Under the pieces are notes generated by a model. It made no database searches and was not told where the DNA came from. It was given only the letters and a program-made list of their open reading frames with translations. Positions 19,409 through 26,657 of a DNA stretch of 64,000 bases are shown here, in pieces. Source of the stretch: Rheinheimera oceanensis. GTDB lineage: Bacteria; Pseudomonadota; Gammaproteobacteria; Enterobacterales; Alteromonadaceae. Every line of letters begins with the position of its first letter. The stretch's first letter is position 1. The translations under genes were made by a program, and so were the position numbers. Where the stretch lies: NCBI RefSeq assembly GCF_018831085.1, contig NZ_JAGPNM010000002.1:62001-126000 (forward strand), written 5' to 3'.

Positions 19409-19433
19409 AAAAAAGCCGCCCTCAGGCGGCCTT
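19409..19433 (-). terminator. Rho-independent terminator of the hvf operon
   Basis: On the minus strand GCCGCC-TGAG-GGCGGC is followed by six T. It lies 17 nt after the stop of the 39-codon gene and ends the operon before apt. Confidence 0.9.
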
Positions 19434-19449
19434 CAACTATGATGGTGCA

Positions 19450-19569
19450 TTATGCCAGAATCTGAAACCAACGCACTATGGGCGCCAAACACAGTAAAGA
19501 CACAAACACTGCAACCAGGGCAAGAAACTGCCACAGGTTAAACGACTCTTTAAACTTTTCGTCTGCCAT
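19450..19569 (-). CDS. Small single-pass membrane protein closing the hvf operon
   Basis: A 39-codon open frame, starting MADEKFKESFNLWQF and ending VRWFQILA. A charged N terminus is followed by one hydrophobic helix (about residues 12-32, FLALVAVFVSLLCLAPIV), then a Trp/Arg boundary. It starts 37 nt after hvfC on the same strand and is followed 17 nt later by a strong terminator. GAAGAG about 8 nt before the ATG may serve as a weak ribosome site. Its position corresponds to that of hvfD (a DoxX-like membrane protein) in some HvfABC operons, but it is far too small to be DoxX. I do not recognise a family. Translation is inferred from placement and composition only. Confidence 0.55.
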   Translation of the reverse strand: MADEKFKESFNLWQFLALVAVFVSLLCLAPIVRWFQILA

Positions 19570-19606
19570 TGCACTACTCTTCTGTAATCAGCGAATTTAA
19601 GGCCGG

Positions 19607-20371
19607 TTATGGTAATGAATTTTGCTCTGCTTGAAAAGACACCAGCACACCTTTTGCGGCAAAGTCCTGCAATAAAGCTGTGGCGCCCTGCATTAACTGC
19701 TGGGCACTAAATTGTGGCAGGAGCGGCAGTAATTGCTGTACTACAACTGCCAAAGTACTGCCGGCAGATTGCTGCAACGTTTGCAGCAAAGCTGCAGTAA
19801 GCTGATTAATAAGCACAAACTTAACTTCATCTGCGGTGTTACGGTACAACAGATAATACTGTACTTCGCCAGGTTCCTCAGGCTGATAAGCAGGACTTAT
19901 TTGATGTACCTTGTAAGGGTAAGCTAATACCATTGCAAGCGATGACAAATACAGCGGCGTCTGTGCGATTTGCTCAGCGCGTAGCAGCGTTTCAGCGTGC
20001 GGCAACTGCTTTGTTGCCAGATAAAGTTCGGCCCATTCATAATGCGCCAGTTCAAGCATAAACACCGGATCGTGCTCAGTAGCAATATAATCTTGCTGCA
20101 AGTAATGCAGAAAATGTTCTGCAATATGCAAAAAATAAGGGCTGGAGCACTGATACTGTATAAAAAATTGCCGTACCAGTACCTTCCAGGCTGTGTCTTT
20201 ATATAGTGATTTTAGTACAGGGTATGCACTGGCGATAAAACCCTCCACATTATTAAAAAACAGCTCGCGGTATATCGCCATGCGCCGATCTTCAATACCC
20301 TCGGGCGCACTCTGATGCTCAGGATCTTTAATATGAGCAATAAAAGCCTGCTGAATTTGCTGAAACTGCAT
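19607..20371 (-). CDS. hvfC: HvfC-type DUF2063 partner protein of the MNIO enzyme
   Basis: A 254-aa DUF2063 protein. The N-terminal domain (about residues 1-95) has the family signatures RRMAIYRELFFNNVEGF and SAYPVLKSL. The C-terminal part (about 140-245) fits the second domain of HvfC/BufC-type proteins. Such partners form a complex with the DUF692 enzyme and help recognise the leader of the precursor peptide. The older label putative DNA-binding is not supported by anything seen here. It begins 3 nt after the hvfB stop, so the two must be co-translated. No signal peptide, consistent with cytoplasmic modification before export. Confidence 0.85.
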   Translation of the reverse strand: MQFQQIQQAFIAHIKDPEHQSAPEGIEDRRMAIYRELFFNNVEGFIASAYPVLKSLYKDTAWKVLVRQFFIQYQCSSPYFLHIAEHFLHYLQQDYIATEHDPVFMLELAHYEWAELYLATKQLPHAETLLRAEQIAQTPLYLSSLAMVLAYPYKVHQISPAYQPEEPGEVQYYLLYRNTADEVKFVLINQLTAALLQTLQQSAGSTLAVVVQQLLPLLPQFSAQQLMQGATALLQDFAAKGVLVSFQAEQNSLP

Positions 20372-20374
20372 CTG

Positions 20375-21229
20375 TCAGGCCCTTAATATCTGGCTATGGG
20401 CCAAAGCGAGCTGCTGTAACGCTTTAATTTGCTGCAGCTCTTCACTTAACACACTTAGCTGCGGAATATTAAAATCGCGCTCCAGCAATGTCGGTTTAAC
20501 ACCATGATACTGATAAGCCTGCTGCAATAATTGCCAAACGGGGTCGATCACTGCCGAGCCATGAGTATCGACCAGTAAATCTTCCGCCTCTTTAAAATGG
20601 CCTGCTATATGATAGTAAGCTATACGCTCAGATGGCATAGCCTGCAAAAACTCGCTGGCGTTATAGCCATGATTAACTGAATTAACATAAATATTATTTA
20701 TATCCAGCAATAACTGACAGTCAGCCTCTTGCAATACCGCCCTGGTAAAGTCTGCTTCAGACATCTGCTGGCCGGGTGCAGCATAATAAGACACGTTCTC
20801 CAGAACTAACGGCTGCTCCAAAATATCCTGTACCTGCCGCACACGCCTGGCCACATAGCTCACAGCTTCATCAGTAAAGGGTATAGGCATTAAATCGTAC
20901 AGGTGGCCATCGCCGGAGCAATAGCTCAGGTGCTCACTATACAGGCTGATATTGTATTGGCGTAAAAACTGCTTTACCTGCTTAATGAAAACAATGTCCA
21001 GAGGTGCAGGACTGCCAATCGACAATGATAAACCATGACAAATAAAGCGATGCTGCTCAGTTAGTTGCTGAAACTTCTTTTGTAGCTTACCACCAAACGG
21101 GATCCAGTTTTCCGGCGCTACCTCAAAAAAATCAATCTCTGGCGGTGTAGCAGTTATCAGCTCATCCAGCATTTCACGGCGCAGCCCAAGCCCCACCCCT
21201 GATACAGGGGGCAGCATCATTGTGTGCAT
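20375..21229 (-). CDS. hvfB: HvfB-type multinuclear iron oxygenase (DUF692/MNIO)
   Basis: A 284-aa TIM-barrel protein of the DUF692 family (multinuclear non-heme iron-dependent oxidases, including MbnB and HvfB). These convert Cys residues of ribosomal peptides, for HvfB into oxazolone/thioamide groups that bind copper. Conserved polar residues that could hold the irons are visible in order: E36/E40 (FFEVAPENW), H65 (ICHGLSLSIG), H100 (YSEHLSY), E144 (LENVSYY), D176 (LLLDINN), H187, H207 and H211 (YYHIAGHF), D221 and H223 (VDTHG), E250 (LLERDFN). These assignments are by pattern only. It lies between hvfA (81 nt upstream, with a hairpin) and hvfC. Confidence 0.9.
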   Translation of the reverse strand: MHTMMLPPVSGVGLGLRREMLDELITATPPEIDFFEVAPENWIPFGGKLQKKFQQLTEQHRFICHGLSLSIGSPAPLDIVFIKQVKQFLRQYNISLYSEHLSYCSGDGHLYDLMPIPFTDEAVSYVARRVRQVQDILEQPLVLENVSYYAAPGQQMSEADFTRAVLQEADCQLLLDINNIYVNSVNHGYNASEFLQAMPSERIAYYHIAGHFKEAEDLLVDTHGSAVIDPVWQLLQQAYQYHGVKPTLLERDFNIPQLSVLSEELQQIKALQQLALAHSQILRA

Positions 21230-21251
21230 ATACCTGGCTCCTGTAAAACAA

Positions 21252-21297
21252 AGGCCTGCACTATCAATACAACGAAGTAGTACAACTATGCAGGCCT
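21252..21297 (-). promoter_or_regulatory. Intercistronic stem-loop between hvfA and hvfB
   Basis: A perfect 9-bp stem (AGGCCTGCA/TGCAGGCCT) with a 28-nt loop, followed on the minus strand by TTGTTTT, 12 nt after the hvfA stop. It looks like a partial terminator or 3'-end stabiliser that would yield more precursor messenger than enzyme messenger, a common device in peptide-modification operons. Confidence 0.55.
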
Positions 21298-21309
21298 CAA
21301 CCGGCTTAA

Positions 21310-21717
21310 TTAAACGCTACCGCCGCATTTACCCTCGCCACATTTCCCCTCGCCACACTTGCCTTCTTTGGCTTTAGCTTTGTCTTTTGCCTCTTTGGCT
21401 TTATCAGCACCGCATTTTCCTTCACCACACTTGCCTTCGCCACATTTACCCTCTTTGGCTTTGCTGGCTTTAGCCTTCATTTTATCTTCGCCGCATTTAC
21501 CCTCGCCGCACTTGGCTTCTTTCACCTTATCCTTGGCTTTTTTTGCTTTATCTTCACCACATTTGCCTTCACCGCATTTACCTTCACCAGCCACCATCTC
21601 ATAGCCCGAGGCCAGTTCCATCGCTGTAAAAGGGTTAGCATTTGCTGTAGTAGTTACCGTAGCCAGTGAGCCGAAAACTAAAGCACCTACAGCCATAGCG
21701 ACATTTGATTGTTTCAT
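21310..21717 (-). CDS. hvfA: HvfA-type Cys-rich precursor peptide (copper-binding RiPP)
   Basis: A 135-aa low-complexity precursor. It has a signal peptide (hydrophobic stretch near residues 6-24, cleavage likely after A27). A short conserved spacer NPFTAMELASGYEM follows, like that of other HvfA proteins, then ten KCG units, nine as EGKCG and one as EAKCG. They are grouped 2-2-3-3 and separated by Lys/Ala/Asp linkers of 12-14 residues. All ten Cys lie in these units. In characterised HvfA the EGKCG Cys are modified by HvfB/HvfC and bind copper. A GTG three codons earlier could start translation, but the ATG at 21717 has AGGTG 6 nt before it. It heads the operon hvfA-hvfB-hvfC-small membrane protein. 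Confidence 0.88.
   Translation of the reverse strand: MKQSNVAMAVGALVFGSLATVTTTANANPFTAMELASGYEMVAGEGKCGEGKCGEDKAKKAKDKVKEAKCGEGKCGEDKMKAKASKAKEGKCGEGKCGEGKCGADKAKEAKDKAKAKEGKCGEGKCGEGKCGGSV
21316..21585 (-). repeat. Coding repeat of KCG units within hvfA
   Basis: Ten near-identical 15-18 nt units encoding (E/A)GKCG(E), clustered two, two, three and three, and separated by purine-rich spacers encoding Lys/Ala. Unit number could change by slippage or recombination. Confidence 0.8.
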
Positions 21718-21765
21718 TGTTTTCACCTGTTGTTGTTAGTTACAAAAGAGTAGACCGAGACATTG

Positions 21766-21795
21766 CTAATATTATTTCAAAGCTTTGAACTGCAA
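21766..21795 (-). promoter_or_regulatory. Candidate hvfA promoter with a palindrome in the spacer
   Basis: On the minus strand TTGCAG (21795-21790), an 18-nt spacer and TATTAG (21771-21766). The spacer contains the perfect 14-bp palindrome TTCAAAGCTTTGAA (21789-21776). An operator between -35 and -10 is typical of MerR-family activators such as CueR, but those usually have a gapped dyad and a 19-20 nt spacer. The regulator therefore stays open. Confidence 0.45.
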
Positions 21796-21808
21796 ATCCA
21801 TGACCAAA

Positions 21809-23290
21809 TTAGCTAATATCTTCCCCTCCGCTAACAGCTCTGCTAGCCTGAGCTAATTGCGAAACAAAATCAGGGTAGTGCTGCGATAAACCTATATTTC
21901 CCTGATGCAAAGGCTGATGCACCTGACCAATACTAGAAGTAAATACCGGACTACTACTCTTGTAAAAAGACAGCATGGCTGGTTCATATTGTAACCCTAG
22001 GTGCTGGCATATTTTGGTGAGCACCTCTTGAGGTCTAGCTACCAGATCTTCGTAGCGAATATGCAAAATTCGATTAGCATACAACTTTTGCCAATGCTGC
22101 AATAAACGCCTTTCGTTCTTTATGTACGCAGCTATGTGAGATACCGACCAACTCCAACCAGCTTGAGATCTAAAATTGCTTTTAAAACATGACCATGCTG
22201 TATCTTCATCGTTACGACTAATATAAATAGCTTTCCCCAAAGGCATTACTTGAGCCCATATACCAAAGTGCCTGTTCAAATTAAGAGATTTATCAATAAT
22301 ATAACCTTGACCAGAGTATCGTTGTTCCGCGACCTGCTGATAAATATTAGCTATATGCTCAAGAGCCGCTACTGAATGACCATGTCGTGCAATAAAAGAC
22401 GGAAAGTCAGTAAAGTTGTCCCGCAAGTGCATGCAGGCTGCACCTATAGCATTAAATTCACCAGCTCCTTTTACCTTACTGTGTGCGCAAAGCATTTGAC
22501 CTAATAAAGTGGTACCGCTACGAGGCAATCCCAAAACAGCAACCCCCTTATTATATGTACTTCTGGATTGCGGCAATTGTTGCAATGATGTGTTATTAAA
22601 ACCAGCAATAAGTCGGTTTATTTCACGTGTATTATCGTCAACAGAGTATTCGCTAATGTTAGCCATGATTTGTGCACCGGCTTTGTAGAACTCCCAAGCT
22701 TTGGCATATTCGCGTAGATCATTAAAAGCTTTTGCTAACGCATACATAAATTGTTGGACGTTGCGTTGGTCGTCAGCCTGAAGCTGACTAAATGCGAACT
22801 CCATCTTTTGCAACAAGCCAGGATGCTGGTTAAAATCAACAATACTTGCAAGGGTATACCAGCTAATCCCTAGATGAGGCGCTAACGCCAATGCTTGTAA
22901 TAAGTTTAGTCTGGCTCCTTGTAACATCCCCTGCTGCGCTTGCACTGTGCCAGCCAAATGGTATACCGAAGGCAAAGCAACTTTGCGAGCTATATAAGGA
23001 GAGACAACTCTCAAAGCTTTATTTAAGTCACCAATCTCTGCACATAACCCAGCGTAATGAATGTCTGTTTCTGCACTTTTAACACAAGATTGATGGAAAA
23101 AATCCGCGGCCTGTCTAGCAAGTTTAATATCTCCAATACGCTGAGCCAAAGCAGCGACTTTACTCCAGTCTGTTTTGAGATCAGGTTCGGTTTCAATAAA
23201 ATATGTTATTAGAGCTTGTGCTTCAGTTCTTTTCCCTTCTCGTACTGCACTGAGAATATCGTTTAAACTATATTGACTACTCACGTTCAC
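21809..23290 (-). CDS. TPR-domain sulfotransferase (PAPS-dependent)
   Basis: A roughly 494-aa protein. Its N-terminal half is TPR-like helices, for example GAVQAQ-type repeats at YHLAGTVQAQQGMLQGARLN. Its C-terminal half is a sulfotransferase domain of the PF13469 kind. The 5'-phosphosulfate loop VLGLPRSGTTLLGQML has PRSGTTL at about 256-262. The 3'-phosphate site YISRNDEDTAWS supplies R358 and S366. IRYEDLVARPQEVL is the usual late motif. There is no signal peptide, so it acts in the cytoplasm on an unknown acceptor. The frame opens at an ATG at 23329, but that ATG is inside the terminator hairpin of the preceding receptor gene. A GTG at 23290 with GGGG 9 nt before it (or GTG 23284) is more plausible. 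Last gene of the receptor cluster. Confidence 0.85.
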   Translation of the reverse strand: MNVSSQYSLNDILSAVREGKRTEAQALITYFIETEPDLKTDWSKVAALAQRIGDIKLARQAADFFHQSCVKSAETDIHYAGLCAEIGDLNKALRVVSPYIARKVALPSVYHLAGTVQAQQGMLQGARLNLLQALALAPHLGISWYTLASIVDFNQHPGLLQKMEFAFSQLQADDQRNVQQFMYALAKAFNDLREYAKAWEFYKAGAQIMANISEYSVDDNTREINRLIAGFNNTSLQQLPQSRSTYNKGVAVLGLPRSGTTLLGQMLCAHSKVKGAGEFNAIGAACMHLRDNFTDFPSFIARHGHSVAALEHIANIYQQVAEQRYSGQGYIIDKSLNLNRHFGIWAQVMPLGKAIYISRNDEDTAWSCFKSNFRSQAGWSWSVSHIAAYIKNERRLLQHWQKLYANRILHIRYEDLVARPQEVLTKICQHLGLQYEPAMLSFYKSSSPVFTSSIGQVHQPLHQGNIGLSQHYPDFVSQLAQASRAVSGGEDIS

Positions 23291-23306
23291 TTGTATGATC
23301 CCCAGT

Positions 23307-23340
23307 AAAAAACCGGAAAATGTTGCCATTTCCCGGTTTT
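23307..23340 (-). terminator. Terminator after the Oar-like receptor gene
   Basis: A 14-bp stem with one mismatch (AAAACCGGGAAATG / CATTTTCCGGTTTT on the minus strand, 4-nt loop) running into TTTTTT. It lies 45 nt after the stop of the receptor gene and just before the sulfotransferase. Confidence 0.8.
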
Positions 23341-23384
23341 ATGTTTAGCTCTACAATAAAGCAGGCAAAAGTTGCAGCCCACTA

Positions 23385-26354
23385 TCAGAACTTAATTTCG
23401 GCACTCAGACGAACATAACGTGGTGTCTGATATGCATCTGGTAGTCCATATAACAAACTGCTAGCTGCGGAGTCAGTTCCATTAGGATTCGAGCCGCCAT
23501 CCCAGTACTCATTAACTTCGTTACGTTCAGTAACACGATTATTGTTAAATATGTTAAATATATCAGCTCGGAATATAATATCAGTACCACGGAAATCCAT
23601 TTCGTAACGCGCCGTTAAATCCAAAGTCCAATTACTGGAAGTACGCCCTTCTGAACCCCGGTTTACCAATTGCCCATCCTTGACAAATGATTCAGCACCA
23701 TAATATGAAGCGAAAACGTCTGTTGGATGCAGGCCGAAGGAACTCAATGGCCGACCAGATTCCCAACGGAAATTAGCGCCTAAGCTAAAGTCTTCGGTTA
23801 AAGAATATGCTCCTTGCACTTTTACCATATGACGACGGTCATTTGGCAGATCACCATATGCACCATCAACTAAGCCTGGCTGATCAAAATTTGTTGTCAA
23901 ACCTGAATCGTCTTGCCCGTTATCAGAACGAACAAACCCCTCATTATTACCCCAACTATGAGACCACGTATAAGTTGCATCCAACATCCACAAACCGTCA
24001 AAAGCACGACGTAGATTAATATCTATAGCTCCGTACTGCCGCTTAGCCTCCGGATAACCTAAATATTCTGCAGGTATAGTGTACTGTTGATTTGCTAGCG
24101 GTCCATCACCGTCAGGATCGGTAGTAATCGTAACGCCCTTGCCTGGATTTGTCAGAACATAATAGTGAAAACCAGAACAAATAGTGCAGCTTGAGCCAAA
24201 CTCCTGCTCCAAATACTCATTAAAACCGTAATCAATTGCTACATCTTCCAATGAGCTTTTCAGTTCACGATAAGTACCTTTGATACCGACTGACCAGCTA
24301 TCTCCCAACATACGCTCATAGCCCAAAATAAATTCGTCTTGATACATCGGGTCCAGATTAGCATTTACAGTTTCCAAGGTACCTTTCAAAGTGCCATCAG
24401 CATAAACTGCACCGCCTAAAATGGCCTCAGGATCAACCACTGGCGTTAAATCAGGATTAATACTCAGTACATCATAAATAAAAATGGTATACAGCTCATC
24501 GCCAGCCAACCGTATATTGGTGTTAGTAGCTACAGGAAGGAAATACCTACCGTAGTTAGCAAATACTTTACTTCTACCATCCCCATTTATATCCCAGCTG
24601 ACACCCACCCGTGGTGCCCATTGGTCGCTCACATCAACGAACTTTTCTCCGGCCTTGTTATAATTTTCAAATTTCTCATTACGTAAACCTATTCGAGCTA
24701 CAATATTATCTGTTACTTGCCAAGTATCTTGGATGTAAAAAGCACTAGATTTAGTTTGGAATGACCCGTCATTCATATAAGTATTAAAACGTACTCGAGC
24801 ACAATCAGCGTCTAACAAATTGCCTGCGGCTACGGCTTCCGCATTTGCACAGTTCTGATACTGATATAAAGTCCCCCCTACACGACTGGTTTGTTCAAAT
24901 GCCTTCATATCTTCATAATCGATACCAAACCGTAAAGTATGATCTTCGTGCACATACCAATCCACATCGAAACGATAAGCTGTACGCTCATCTTCTTGTA
25001 TTGAAGGTGAATTCAAACCAAACTGAGTAAACTGACGCCCTGATGGGTAATGCACAGCGCCTACTACGGTATCACCGGCGTTAACATTACTATATGTAGC
25101 CTCATTAACACCATACAATGCACTAATAGTAATATCTTCGCTCAGAATCCCTGTATATTGCAAAGAATAAGATTTTCCTCCTCGCTTCTGTATAAAGTCA
25201 CCAAACAATTCTCCGCGCGTATCAGTGGCATAACTGTAGTCATACTTGCTAGTATCAAGATCGCTACTACTATCCCATCCTGTAAACTCTAGGATGTGAT
25301 TTTGAGTAATATACCAATCTAATTTAGCTGCATATAATACGTCACCTGCATCACGCTTATAGAATAAAGTATCTGTAGAATAATCTCTGACACGGTCTTT
25401 ATAATTTAGCAAGCCGAAAAAAAACAACTTATCTTGAATAAGTGCACCGCTAGCCCATAAATTGAGATTTGTTTCACCAGTTTTATCATTACTATTAACC
25501 AGATAATAAGGCGTTGCATTCTCTTCGATAGCACCTTCGTCAGTCAAAATCACATCTGGACTGTGAGCACGTAAAGACGAGGGTTCAAAGTAAGCACTAG
25601 CACCAGCTTTAAACTCATTCGATCCTGATTTAGTTCTTGCGTTAATTACACCACCGGTAGAACGACCAAATTCAGCTGAGTAGCCGCCAGTTTTAACCTC
25701 AAATGTTTCATACATTTCGAAAGGTAATTCAGCCCCCCCCAAACCATTACGGAAGTTAGTAACATTTAAGCCATTGACATAATAAGCATTTTCACCAACA
25801 GATGAACCACCAAATGATGCGTGATTACCGAAAGCAGAATCACCTTTTGTTGTGCCTGGAGCCAAAAGAGCAACTGAAGCTAGATCTCGAGGAACCGGAA
25901 TTTTAGACAAAAACTCTTGACTTACTATTAGCTGAGATTCAGATGAAATAGTGTCAAGCATTGCTATGCGAGAACCGCGAACTTCAATAGACTCTACAGC
26001 CCCCTCTGCCAACAGAACGATATTCATATTGGTATTGCCGCCAACGCGAACATTTACAGTCTCTTCAGCCATAACACCATAGCCTGCTTTAGTAGCCTGT
26101 AGTGAATAAGCACCCGGGGGCAACAGAGGAAACCGAAAACTACCACTGTCGTTTGAGGTGACGGTTCTTATTAAACCTGTTTCTAGATTAGTAATAATAA
26201 TTTCAACGCCACTAATAACTTGGCCACTTTGATCTTGTGCTTGGCCGATCAGGTTTCCGCGCGATGCATCTTGAGCAGCAGCAGGGAGGACAATCCCCAA
26301 TGATGTAGCGACGGCAACGGCTGTTAATGTGTTCCTAAAAAATTTGGTTTTCAT
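23385..26354 (-). CDS. Oar-like TonB-dependent receptor with carboxypeptidase-regulatory domain
   Basis: A 989-aa outer-membrane receptor. A signal peptide ends at AAAQ (about residue 28). An immunoglobulin-like carboxypeptidase regulatory domain follows (about 32-115, with GQVISGVEIIITNLETG and LPPGAYSLQATKAGY). The plug (VESIEVRGSRI, a TonB-box-like start, and YYVNGLNVTNFRNG) and a large beta-barrel end in the outer-membrane signature RLSAEIKF. Oar-type receptors move large substrates such as glycans or peptides, and some serve protein secretion; the substrate here is unknown. CAGGAG precedes the ATG. It has its own terminator, and a 303-nt gap upstream can hold its promoter. Base composition is more A/T-rich than the core genes around it. 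Confidence 0.93.
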   Translation of the reverse strand: MKTKFFRNTLTAVAVATSLGIVLPAAAQDASRGNLIGQAQDQSGQVISGVEIIITNLETGLIRTVTSNDSGSFRFPLLPPGAYSLQATKAGYGVMAEETVNVRVGGNTNMNIVLLAEGAVESIEVRGSRIAMLDTISSESQLIVSQEFLSKIPVPRDLASVALLAPGTTKGDSAFGNHASFGGSSVGENAYYVNGLNVTNFRNGLGGAELPFEMYETFEVKTGGYSAEFGRSTGGVINARTKSGSNEFKAGASAYFEPSSLRAHSPDVILTDEGAIEENATPYYLVNSNDKTGETNLNLWASGALIQDKLFFFGLLNYKDRVRDYSTDTLFYKRDAGDVLYAAKLDWYITQNHILEFTGWDSSSDLDTSKYDYSYATDTRGELFGDFIQKRGGKSYSLQYTGILSEDITISALYGVNEATYSNVNAGDTVVGAVHYPSGRQFTQFGLNSPSIQEDERTAYRFDVDWYVHEDHTLRFGIDYEDMKAFEQTSRVGGTLYQYQNCANAEAVAAGNLLDADCARVRFNTYMNDGSFQTKSSAFYIQDTWQVTDNIVARIGLRNEKFENYNKAGEKFVDVSDQWAPRVGVSWDINGDGRSKVFANYGRYFLPVATNTNIRLAGDELYTIFIYDVLSINPDLTPVVDPEAILGGAVYADGTLKGTLETVNANLDPMYQDEFILGYERMLGDSWSVGIKGTYRELKSSLEDVAIDYGFNEYLEQEFGSSCTICSGFHYYVLTNPGKGVTITTDPDGDGPLANQQYTIPAEYLGYPEAKRQYGAIDINLRRAFDGLWMLDATYTWSHSWGNNEGFVRSDNGQDDSGLTTNFDQPGLVDGAYGDLPNDRRHMVKVQGAYSLTEDFSLGANFRWESGRPLSSFGLHPTDVFASYYGAESFVKDGQLVNRGSEGRTSSNWTLDLTARYEMDFRGTDIIFRADIFNIFNNNRVTERNEVNEYWDGGSNPNGTDSAASSLLYGLPDAYQTPRYVRLSAEIKF

Positions 26355-26657
26355 TTATTATTCTCCTGAATTTTTATTGTGTATGTTACATCTAGTTACA
26401 CATCATATCTTTAACAGATATATCTATAGACTACAACCAGCCGACAAAAAAAACTGGACTTTTGCGAACTTCGCCCTGATGGCTTTATGACCCAAGCTGT
26501 AAACTTCAACCGTCGTTAAATCTCGTTACCTTTTTTACAATTGTCACCAACAGAGACCCCACATGAGCATTAGTAATCAGTATAAAGCTGATCTCAGTAC
26601 TTAGTCATTTTCTGTTTTTTACACAGCAAAGACTAATACACTCCGATGGAATATCTG
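26355..26657 (-). other. Gene-free spacer upstream of the Oar-like receptor
   Basis: A 303-nt A/T-rich gap between the hydroxylase stop and the receptor start. No convincing open frame. Near the receptor start the minus strand carries two TGTAAC copies (TGTGTAACTAGATGTAACAT) ending in TACACA, and a short AGATATATCT palindrome lies just upstream. These may be regulatory; no clear -35/-10 pair or terminator was identified. Confidence 0.4.

Noticed and set aside
21316..21585. Regular repeats resembling a CRISPR array
   Set aside because: The repeats are in frame in hvfA, too short and irregularly spaced, and encode EGKCG units; no cas genes.
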